From the NCBI GenBank assembly GCA_964580655.1, contig CAZOMR010000200.1, positions 1 to 6,179 of the forward strand: 6,179 nt of DNA. Direction: 5' to 3'. How positions within the stretch are numbered: the first letter of the stretch is position 1; each line of letters opens with the position of its first letter. Positions 1 through 5,373 of this stretch are shown piece after piece. The position numbers and the translations under genes were made by a program. Below the pieces are notes generated by a model that was given only the letters and a program-made list of their open reading frames with translations, was not told where the DNA came from and made no database searches. Origin of the DNA: CAZOMR01 sp964580655 (lineage in GTDB: Bacteria; RBG-13-61-14; CAZOMR01).

Positions 1-180
1 TATATTGAGATAGGCCATACGCAGTTCGACCGCGAACTGATAGAGGATGCAAGGCTTTCGGAAAATTACCTGTTTCGCGAGGAATTCCCAGGCTGGCACA
101 GCGTTGAGATCTCGCGCACGGATATGAAGAGGCGTGAGAGTGATGTCTACTTCCGCATCTATGCCATGAGACCGAAGTAG
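1..180 (+). CDS. 3' end of an unrecognised protein (partial)
   Basis: Frame 1 is open from the window edge to a TAG stop at 178-180 and gives the last 59 residues of a protein that starts outside the window. The other two plus frames hit stops within the first dozen bases. The fragment is hydrophilic and rich in charged residues (many Arg, Glu and Asp), ending in a Tyr-Phe-Arg-Ile-Tyr-Ala-Met-Arg-Pro-Lys tail. It has no membrane segment, cysteine motif or repeat. I do not recognise the family and assign no function. It faces the next gene tail to tail (stop to stop about 110 bp), so it is not part of that gene's operon. Coding status rests on the open frame and ordinary codon use only. Confidence 0.6.
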   Translation, partial: YIEIGHTQFDRELIEDARLSENYLFREEFPGWHSVEISRTDMKRRESDVYFRIYAMRPK

Positions 181-224
181 TCGTGGTCAGAGCTGAATTT
201 AGCGTTTAAGCCCATATTGAATTG

Positions 225-236
225 AGATCGCGATCT
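225..236. repeat. 12-bp perfect palindrome in the convergent spacer
   Basis: The sequence AGATCGCGATCT is a perfect 12-bp palindrome between two convergent genes. A loopless palindrome makes a poor hairpin, and no T-run follows on either strand, so it is not a convincing terminator. It could be a protein-binding site or chance. The rest of the 181-289 spacer shows no clear terminator for either gene. Confidence 0.3.
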
Positions 237-260
237 TCTGGCGAAAGGAGAACTCATAAG

Positions 261-296
261 ATGAAAAGAATCCGTCGGAGGTTTTCCCATCAATAA
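261..296 (+). other. Very short reading frame with a Shine-Dalgarno, doubtful
   Basis: An ATG at 261 opens an 11-codon frame (Met-Lys-Arg-Ile-Arg-Arg-Arg-Phe-Ser-His-Gln) ending in TAA at 294-296, inside the last codons of the opposing hydrolase gene. A good Shine-Dalgarno, AAAGGAG at 244-250, lies 10 nt upstream. The basic start resembles the n-region of a signal peptide, so this may be the stump of a gene whose body was lost by rearrangement. A chance combination is at least as likely. I do not call it a functional gene. Confidence 0.15.
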
Positions 297-2950
297 GAAT
301 TCTTCGCCACATTCCATCCGTCCACCTGGATGATCGGGGTTGCGTCTCCCATGTCCTTCATGCGATATGCGGCGGTGATTGTTCTTTTTTCACCGGGCAT
401 AAGGGGGAAGTAGTTATCCTGCCAGAAGACGGGCAGTACTTCCTCGGCTCCGGGGCCTTTTGTTATTTTGAGGTGAACGAGAAAGGCCAGGTGGGGCGTA
501 GGATTTTCGAGCGTCACATGGGCCAAGCCTTCTTGTCCCTTTTTCTCAAACCTGCTTGAAACATTAAGCTCAACCTCGGGCAGGGTGTTGAGGCCGGTGA
601 GATCAGCATGGGATTTTGTGGGCGTGTGAGAAAAGCTAGACCTGTTCCAGGCAAGGACATCCGGTTTGGTTGAGAGCCAGTAGAAATTGGAACTGACTGG
701 CGCTCCATCTGCATCTTCCATGTCCAGCTTGACGAAGTATGTCCTTGTGAGGTTTGAGGGTTCGGGTAGAGTGAAGACCCTTGTGCTTGAGTCCGGCGGG
801 ATGTCCACGGTTTTATCTTTGAAAAATTTCTCGGTCATGTCCAGGTTGTATATTCTGGCCGAGACATTCATATCCTTGAATTCTCGGTAAAAACTATTCA
901 CGACCACGATGGAGCGGTCGTCGTAGGAATACTGGACATGAATTGGCTCGCAGGCCTTTTTTGTGCCAAAGTATCCGCCGGCCGGCCTGAGGTAGTAGTC
1001 ATATAGATGCCAGATAATGGATGGCCACGCATCATTCAGCATCCACTGGATCACGCCTGTTGAATTGTATTTGTTTCTGGCAAAGGCCTCGAACATGGCG
1101 CGCTGGCCGTCGTATGTCATTGCCTGCGCCTTCATGGCATAGTCATCCACGCCTGTGGCTTCTCCATACCGGGCGTTCAGGGCTTTGGTAAAGACCTTCA
1201 CATCCCCGAATAGATTTCGCCCTGCATGATAGTTCCAGTATTTATCAATGGGCCAGAGGTGATCCTCCGGCAACATCAGGCGCAGACTCTCAACAGGCGG
1301 GACAGCGGGTCCGGGACTGGTCTCCGCAGTGAACCCGAAAGCGCCTCCACGCTTCGTGTCGGCATACCAGTAAACTGGGGGAACATATTCATATGGCCCG
1401 GTCATCTTGATTCCGCTTGGTCCGGTCAGCTTGGTGGGCTTGGCCGCGGCAGAAGAGACGCTCGGATTGGGCCACATACATTCTTCGAACACATTGAGGT
1501 AAGCCCTCTCTACATCCGGTGGAGGAGGGTTATCACTGCCATACAAAAAGCCCAGTATGCATGGATGTGTCCGGAGCCGCAATGCCTGGTCCCTTTGCGA
1601 GGCCTCGGCTACCCTATAGTCCTCACTGTCCCACTTCCGCCATCTCTCCCAGTGATGGCAACAGCACCACCCTGGCAGGACCAGGATGCCCATCTCGTCG
1701 CAGATGTCATAAAACAGGTCGTCGGACTCCAGCTTGCCCTCCAGGCGGATCGTGTTCAGGTTCATCTCCCTGGCATACCGGACCTCCGCTTCCACCCTCT
1801 CCGGCGAGAAGCGGAACATCATGTCCGGGCACCATCCAGCGCCCCGGATAAGAATATTTTTGCCGTTGAATTTGAAGACCCTCCAATCATCCGGGGTCAA
1901 ATCCGAGGTTATTTCCCTGATTCCGAACCGGACATTCTGACGGTCAGAGACCTGGCCTGCGCATTCAAATTCCATTTCCAGGTCATAGAGGTTCTGGGGC
2001 CCTAGCGTGGCTGGCCACCACAGAAGCGGATTTGAAATGTTGAGTTGAGGGAATTTTTCCGGGGAAAATATGATAGCCCTTTGTTCCTTCGGACCAAGCT
2101 CGAGCTCTTGCGAAAATCTGATTTTACCTATTGCGCCTTTCAGGGTTCCGGTTACAGCCTGGTCGGTTGCATTCTTCACATACACGGTTACGGTCAGGTG
2201 AGCTTTGTCCAGAGAGGGAATCTCCAGGTCAGTTATCACGTGCGGAAATCTCAAGGCGACTGGCCCGCTGGCCGTGATGTATACATCTCTCCAGATTCCC
2301 ATGCTCCTGTCCGGTGGAGCCGGGTTCCAGTCCACCCATGTGAAAGCCAGGTCGTGGTGTCTGGGAGGGAACACCTCGACCGCGAGTGAATTGGTCTTGC
2401 CGGGCATTGCCAGATCAGTAATATCGAATTCAAAACTCCGGAATGTCCCGGCTACCTGGTCGGAATCCGCGATTATATGGCTGTTGAGCCAGATGTTGGC
2501 CCGAAAGTTTATCCCGTCGAAATTCAGCCAGACCCTTTTACCTTCATAGCTCGCGGGGAGTTCGAATTCACTCCGGTACCACCACGAATGCCTAAAGGGG
2601 CTGAATGGCGTCATTGGAAGGGACGAGACATCCAGGCCGTGAGGCCAGCTACCTGGTATGGAATTGAGGTTCATGCCGAAATAAGGATCAGGATACTCGC
2701 CGTTTTTAACCAGGGCAGCCAGAACCGTAGACGGCATGGAAGCAGGATACCAGTCCTGCGGAGTGAATCCAGCCATTGAGAGAACCTCGCCGCCCTCTTT
2801 GATCTTCGCGGAAGACTGGACCGACCAGCCTTGTTTGAGCATCAGCTTCAAGTTTAATTCATGCCCGGCTTTTCCACCTGCGAAAGCCACTCCGGTAACC
2901 GCGATACACCCGATACTTATTGCCGCAACTATCATGACTCTCTTGCACAT
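290..2950 (-). CDS. Secreted GH2 exo-beta-D-glucosaminidase (CsxA-like)
   Basis: An 886-residue glycoside hydrolase family 2 protein, probably an exo-beta-D-glucosaminidase (EC 3.2.1.165) that removes GlcN from the non-reducing end of chitosan oligomers. Residues 1-24 look like a Sec signal peptide (Lys-Arg, hydrophobic stretch, Ala-Phe-Ala cleavage site before Gly25), implying export. Approximate domains: jelly-roll 30-232, first Ig-like 233-345, TIM barrel 346-670, then two Ig-like domains to the end. The acid/base motif is Gly-Ser-Asp (Asp473) where most GH2 enzymes have Asn-Glu. The nucleophile is Glu543 in Ala-Glu-Thr-Ser-Pro-Gly. From memory, CsxA of Amycolatopsis uses Asp469 and Glu541, so spacing agrees. 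Arg-Leu-Glu-Gly at 402-405 and the conserved Trp-rich stretch 636-661 also fit. CsxA has a C-terminal CBM35 that is absent here, so the protein is the five-domain core. ATG at 2950 has a strong Shine-Dalgarno. Beta-mannosidase is the alternative, less likely given Ser-Asp. Confidence 0.88.
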   Translation of the reverse strand: MCKRVMIVAAISIGCIAVTGVAFAGGKAGHELNLKLMLKQGWSVQSSAKIKEGGEVLSMAGFTPQDWYPASMPSTVLAALVKNGEYPDPYFGMNLNSIPGSWPHGLDVSSLPMTPFSPFRHSWWYRSEFELPASYEGKRVWLNFDGINFRANIWLNSHIIADSDQVAGTFRSFEFDITDLAMPGKTNSLAVEVFPPRHHDLAFTWVDWNPAPPDRSMGIWRDVYITASGPVALRFPHVITDLEIPSLDKAHLTVTVYVKNATDQAVTGTLKGAIGKIRFSQELELGPKEQRAIIFSPEKFPQLNISNPLLWWPATLGPQNLYDLEMEFECAGQVSDRQNVRFGIREITSDLTPDDWRVFKFNGKNILIRGAGWCPDMMFRFSPERVEAEVRYAREMNLNTIRLEGKLESDDLFYDICDEMGILVLPGWCCCHHWERWRKWDSEDYRVAEASQRDQALRLRTHPCILGFLYGSDNPPPPDVERAYLNVFEECMWPNPSVSSAAAKPTKLTGPSGIKMTGPYEYVPPVYWYADTKRGGAFGFTAETSPGPAVPPVESLRLMLPEDHLWPIDKYWNYHAGRNLFGDVKVFTKALNARYGEATGVDDYAMKAQAMTYDGQRAMFEAFARNKYNSTGVIQWMLNDAWPSIIWHLYDYYLRPAGGYFGTKKACEPIHVQYSYDDRSIVVVNSFYREFKDMNVSARIYNLDMTEKFFKDKTVDIPPDSSTRVFTLPEPSNLTRTYFVKLDMEDADGAPVSSNFYWLSTKPDVLAWNRSSFSHTPTKSHADLTGLNTLPEVELNVSSRFEKKGQEGLAHVTLENPTPHLAFLVHLKITKGPGAEEVLPVFWQDNYFPLMPGEKRTITAAYRMKDMGDATPIIQVDGWNVAKNSY

Positions 2951-2957
2951 TGATCCA

Positions 2958-2964
2958 TCCTCCC
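2958..2964 (-). promoter_or_regulatory. Ribosome binding site of the GH2 gene
   Basis: On the minus strand GGGAGGA sits 7 nt before the ATG at 2950. This strong Shine-Dalgarno, followed directly by a signal peptide, fixes the start. Confidence 0.75.
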
Positions 2965-2992
2965 AGGTCTATTGATAATTATGAAATTATTC

Positions 2993-3013
2993 AACGGCGC
3001 AATTATAGCCGTT
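2993..3013. repeat. Inverted repeat AACGGC-N9-GCCGTT, possible operator
   Basis: AACGGC at 2993-2998 and GCCGTT at 3008-3013 form a perfect 6+6 bp inverted repeat with a 9-bp spacer. The spacer contains the TATAAT box (3002-3007) of the GH2 promoter, and the left arm covers the expected transcription start. A 21-bp dyad with half-site centres 15 bp apart in this place would fit a repressor operator, for example a sugar-responsive regulator, but no regulator gene is in the window. The sequence is seen; the function is inference. Confidence 0.35.
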
Positions 3014-3030
3014 TTGTGAAAAGAACTCCA
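3002..3030 (-). promoter_or_regulatory. Probable sigma-70-type promoter of the GH2 gene
   Basis: Read on the minus strand, a perfect -10 hexamer TATAAT lies at 3007-3002. The element 17 bp upstream (3030-3025, TGGAGT) matches the -35 consensus at only three of six positions. Transcription would start near 2995, giving a leader of about 45 nt that carries the Shine-Dalgarno. The weak -35 together with a dyad around the -10 suggests a regulated promoter. Confidence 0.5.
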
Positions 3031-3132
3031 GATTCTTCTATCATTATGCTAGTGAATTCATTCTCGAAAAATTCAATCCCTTGACAATGGAAATCTATCA
3101 GGGGTCAGATGCTGTAACTTTTTCCAGATATT

Positions 3133-3888
3133 TTAGTCCAGGATTTTTGCCCTCTCAAGGGCTTCAACCACACCCTTTGATGCTGGACAGGGAGGCAGGT
3201 CAAAGAAGGACAGCTCCTGTGCGTCAAATCTCCGGATGGTCTCATCCTCCGGAAACCAGCCAATAACCTCCAACTCGGTGCGCGCTTCTATCTCCCTGAC
3301 CTCATCCTCGGAACGGACTCTGTTCAACAATAGACCTGTTTTATTCTGGCCGGATATCTCTTCTGCAACCTTTTTTATTGTCTCCGCGACCCTGATGCCC
3401 TTGGCAGAGGTATCCGAGACAAGAACGATGAATTCCACCGCTCTCATGACATCCCGGTTCACCTGCTCTATTCCAGCCTCCGCGTCTATAAGAGTAATGT
3501 CGAAATTTCCGACAAGGAATTCAATCGCATCTCTCAGTAGTGAGTTGACCGAGCAGTAACATCCGATCTGTTCAGGCCTGCCGATAGACAGAAAGGCAAG
3601 GTTGCCCCTCTCGCTAATCGCTTCCATCAACAGGTAATCAGCAGATACCGCTATGTCCCTTCTGTCGCTTTCCCCTGTTTTTATCGCCCGGATAGTCTCC
3701 GCCCTCACTTCATCAATAGAGCGCTTGACAGGAATTGAAAGCGCCATGCCAAGCCCGCCTGTGGGGTCCGCATCCACTACAAGAGCCCTCAGGTCATTCC
3801 TTTCGGACAGCGCCTTGGCAAAAACAGCCGAGACAGTAGTCTTGCCTGCTCCGCCCTTTCCGCAAATCGCGACGACCTTATGCCTCAC
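3133..3888 (-). CDS. CooC/AcsF-type nickel-insertion ATPase (MinD-like P-loop)
   Basis: A 251-residue cytoplasmic ATPase of the SIMIBI/MinD class. Starting at the GTG at 3888, the deviant Walker A Gly-Lys-Gly-Gly-Ala-Gly-Lys-Thr-Thr is at 10-18, with signature Lys11 and Lys16. Switch I Asp-Ala-Asp-Pro is at 39-42, a Walker B Leu-Ile-Asp-Ala-Glu-Ala-Gly at 133-139, and the base-binding Asn-Arg near 189. Gly-Cys-Tyr-Cys puts cysteines at 110 and 112. In Carboxydothermus CooC1 a Cys-x-Cys pair at 112/114 binds Ni(II) at the dimer interface, so this is a CooC/AcsF relative and not a cell-division or partition ATPase. CooC matures the CODH C-cluster and AcsF acetyl-CoA synthase; I cannot tell which client applies here. 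The frame stays open upstream to an ATG at 3957, but that 23-residue extension overlaps the preceding gene and is foreign to the family. The GTG overlaps the upstream stop as GTGA. It is the last gene of the block. Confidence 0.85.
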   Translation of the reverse strand: MRHKVVAICGKGGAGKTTVSAVFAKALSERNDLRALVVDADPTGGLGMALSIPVKRSIDEVRAETIRAIKTGESDRRDIAVSADYLLMEAISERGNLAFLSIGRPEQIGCYCSVNSLLRDAIEFLVGNFDITLIDAEAGIEQVNRDVMRAVEFIVLVSDTSAKGIRVAETIKKVAEEISGQNKTGLLLNRVRSEDEVREIEARTELEVIGWFPEDETIRRFDAQELSFFDLPPCPASKGVVEALERAKILD

Positions 3889-4601
3889 TTGGCCAATTCC
3901 CCCGTAAGCCTTCTCCGCATCATCCTCAGCTCCGCCACGCTTTTGCATACATCCCAATACTCACAGCTTTCACAATCATATATCTTCTCCTCGTTCATTT
4001 TCATCATGGCTCCGACAATCCTCGCTGTGTCATACCCCGGCTTCTTCAGCTTCTCCATATCCTCCTTGCCGGAGGTTACAAAGATCACCTCGGCCCCTGA
4101 GACAAAGCTCACATCTCTCAGACTCCGGATCAATGCCGCCCCCAGATGAGGCAGTAAAAAGCCCTTCGCAAGAGCCTCCCTATCAACCCTGCACCAGATC
4201 ATCTGGCGGCTTGGAAGAACTCTGGTCATGAATCCCTCGAGCTTTGTATCATAGACCGCTTCCCTCAACTCGCGCCAGCATTCATACTCGTCACGGAAAG
4301 ACCCCTTGACAAGGATCATCTGACAGAACGGAACACTCTGGACTCTGATCTCATTCAAGTCCGGACCGACAAGAAGGATGCGATCGTGATCCGCGCCGTG
4401 TCCTTCGGACCAGATGATGAATGACATGGAGCCGATACCGGGGTTTCCGAGTTCCAGTGCGGTATCCTCTTCCAGGATCAGGCTGGCTTCCGAGGGCCAC
4501 CCTGAATAAGGGCTGACCTGGAACTCCCGGACCTGGCTCAGGCTTTGCTTTTCGGCAAGAAAATCCTGGACATGTTTTATCTGGTCGTCGAACAGGCCCA
4601 T
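3885..4601 (-). CDS. Stand-alone acetyl-CoA synthase (AcsB/CdhC)-like domain protein
   Basis: A 238-residue soluble protein. From residue ~49 to 219 it lines up, from memory of the Moorella AcsB sequence, with the central domain of the acetyl-CoA synthase beta subunit. Shared landmarks include Glu-Leu-Gly at 50-52, Val-Gly-Pro-Asp at 78-81 (AcsB Ile-Gly-Pro-Asp), a mid-segment Leu-Glu-Gly, and Arg-Val-x-x-x-Ala-x-Ala-Lys-Gly-Phe around 138-148. The match ends in Tyr-Asp-Cys-x2-Cys-x5-Cys (Cys210, 213, 219), where AcsB begins its A-cluster ligands. The CODH-binding N-terminal region, the Cys-Gly-Cys nickel site and the C-terminal domain of AcsB (about 730 residues) are absent, so it cannot be a complete acetyl-CoA synthase. 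It may bind an Fe-S cluster, metal or corrinoid protein, or be a scaffold. Similar proteins are, I believe, annotated 'carbon monoxide dehydrogenase beta subunit family'. ATG 4601 follows the upstream TGA by one base with only a weak Shine-Dalgarno, implying coupling. An in-frame ATG at 4730 lies inside the previous gene and was rejected. Confidence 0.68.
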   Translation of the reverse strand: MGLFDDQIKHVQDFLAEKQSLSQVREFQVSPYSGWPSEASLILEEDTALELGNPGIGSMSFIIWSEGHGADHDRILLVGPDLNEIRVQSVPFCQMILVKGSFRDEYECWRELREAVYDTKLEGFMTRVLPSRQMIWCRVDREALAKGFLLPHLGAALIRSLRDVSFVSGAEVIFVTSGKEDMEKLKKPGYDTARIVGAMMKMNEEKIYDCESCEYWDVCKSVAELRMMRRRLTGELAK

Positions 4602-4602
4602 C

Positions 4603-5373
4603 TCAGTCCGAGTCGCCCAGCAAGGCCGCGCCGATGGCCGCGGCAAGCTGGGGATCATGGGGGAACGGATGGAATGTGCCGCCCAGTTTTTGCCTGATGA
4701 TCTTACAGACTGAATCAATCCTGGCAACACCTCCGGTCAGGGTATAGTGATCCGCTTCCCCGAACCTTCTGCCCTGCGCCACCACGATGTTCGCGACAGA
4801 GGAACAGATTCCTGCAATTATATCCGGGGTTTTCTCGCCCGCATTGACATGGGTTATGACCTCGCTTTCTGCGAAAACCCCGCACTGGGCGCTTATCTCC
4901 ACAGACCTGCTTGATTGGGCCACTGTCTCGTCTATACTCGCTATCTCCATCTTTAACTTGTCGCTCATAACCTCCAGAAATCTGCCTGACCCCGAAGCGC
5001 ACTTGTCGTTCCTCATGAAATTTGTCACTTCACCGTCTTCATTCAAAAGCATGGATGTTATACTCTGTCCCCCGATGTCAATGGCTAACTGAACCTCCGG
5101 GACATAAAAGCCTGACGCGGCCCCCACGCAGGTTACAATATCCTCTACAAATTCAGCGCCTTTTAACAGGTCAGCCCCGTTTCCTGTCCCCACCAGACGA
5201 TCAACCTTGTTGCGGTCTATGCCAGCCTCCTGGATCACGGCCTTCAAGAGCTCTTCAATCTCATCCGCGATGTTGCCGGTGGTTCTCATGACCTTTCCGG
5301 CTATCAGGTCATCCCCGTCCAGGATAACAGCCTTGGAAAAGAGACTCCCTATATCACAGCCCATACATATCAT
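4603..5373 (-). CDS. Activase 2: BadF/BadG/BcrA/BcrD-family ATPase, divergent copy
   Basis: A 256-residue protein of the ASKHA-fold activator family (HgdC, BcrA/BcrD, BadF/BadG) that delivers ATP-energised electrons to double-cubane dehydratases and reductases. Phosphate-1 motif Cys-Asp-Ile-Gly-Ser is at 6-10, phosphate-2 Asp-Ile-Gly-Gly-Gln-Ser at 99-104, Asn-Asp-Lys-Cys-Ala-Ser-Gly-Ser-Gly at 122-130, and the adenosine motif Leu-Thr-Gly-Gly-Val-Ala near 212-217. Cys125 and Cys164 are 39 residues apart, as are the HgdC cluster ligands (127 and 166), so the inter-subunit [4Fe-4S] site looks intact. It differs from its neighbour in two usual signatures: Gly-Thr-Gly-Asn-Gly replaces Ser-Thr-Gly-Tyr-Gly-Arg, and Gly-Gly-Gln-Ser replaces Gly-Gly-Gln-Asp. 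This suggests the second, specialised half of a heterodimer such as BcrA/BcrD, or a copy with another partner. Its ATG overlaps the activase 1 stop as ATGA, and an AGG-rich stretch about 9 nt upstream may serve as Shine-Dalgarno. Confidence 0.87.
   Translation of the reverse strand: MICMGCDIGSLFSKAVILDGDDLIAGKVMRTTGNIADEIEELLKAVIQEAGIDRNKVDRLVGTGNGADLLKGAEFVEDIVTCVGAASGFYVPEVQLAIDIGGQSITSMLLNEDGEVTNFMRNDKCASGSGRFLEVMSDKLKMEIASIDETVAQSSRSVEISAQCGVFAESEVITHVNAGEKTPDIIAGICSSVANIVVAQGRRFGEADHYTLTGGVARIDSVCKIIRQKLGGTFHPFPHDPQLAAAIGAALLGDSD

Noticed and set aside
11..15. Possible lipoprotein signal in the GH2 protein: Ile-Ser-Ile-Gly-Cys at residues 11-15.
   Set aside because: The -3 residue is Ser where a lipobox needs Leu, Val or Ile, and the cysteine lies in the middle of the hydrophobic core. 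The Ala-Phe-Ala site at 22-24 fits signal peptidase I. (Coordinates given are protein residues of the gene at 290-2950.)
1226..2005. Plus-strand open frame of 259 codons antisense to the GH2 gene, with several smaller ones nearby (687-890, 1519-1851, 2045-2389, 2205-2549, 2477-2779).
   Set aside because: They lie entirely opposite a convincing GH2 enzyme with conserved catalytic motifs, show no recognisable domains, and have compositions expected from reading the complementary strand of a coding region.
3081..3086. Plus-strand TTGACA resembling a -35 box.
   Set aside because: No -10 element is present at 16-18 bp, and no plus-strand gene lies downstream.
3067..3104. Possible intrinsic terminator downstream of the CooC-like gene: imperfect arms at 3078-3084 and 3098-3104, followed on the minus strand by five T at 3071-3067.
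   Set aside because: The stem is only seven pairs with an A-C mismatch in the minus transcript and a 13-nt loop, and the T-run begins several bases after the stem. Too weak to call.
3889..3957. Longer N-terminus for the CooC-like ATPase from an ATG at 3957.
   Set aside because: It overlaps the AcsB-like gene and adds residues before a P-loop that normally starts about ten residues into CooC-family proteins. The GTG at 3888 forms a GTGA overlap.
4602..4730. Longer N-terminus for the AcsB-like protein from an ATG at 4730.
   Set aside because: These 43 residues overlap the end of activase 2 in another frame, where that gene's conserved C-terminal motif is located, and look like out-of-frame sequence. 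The ATG at 4601 sits one base after the stop.
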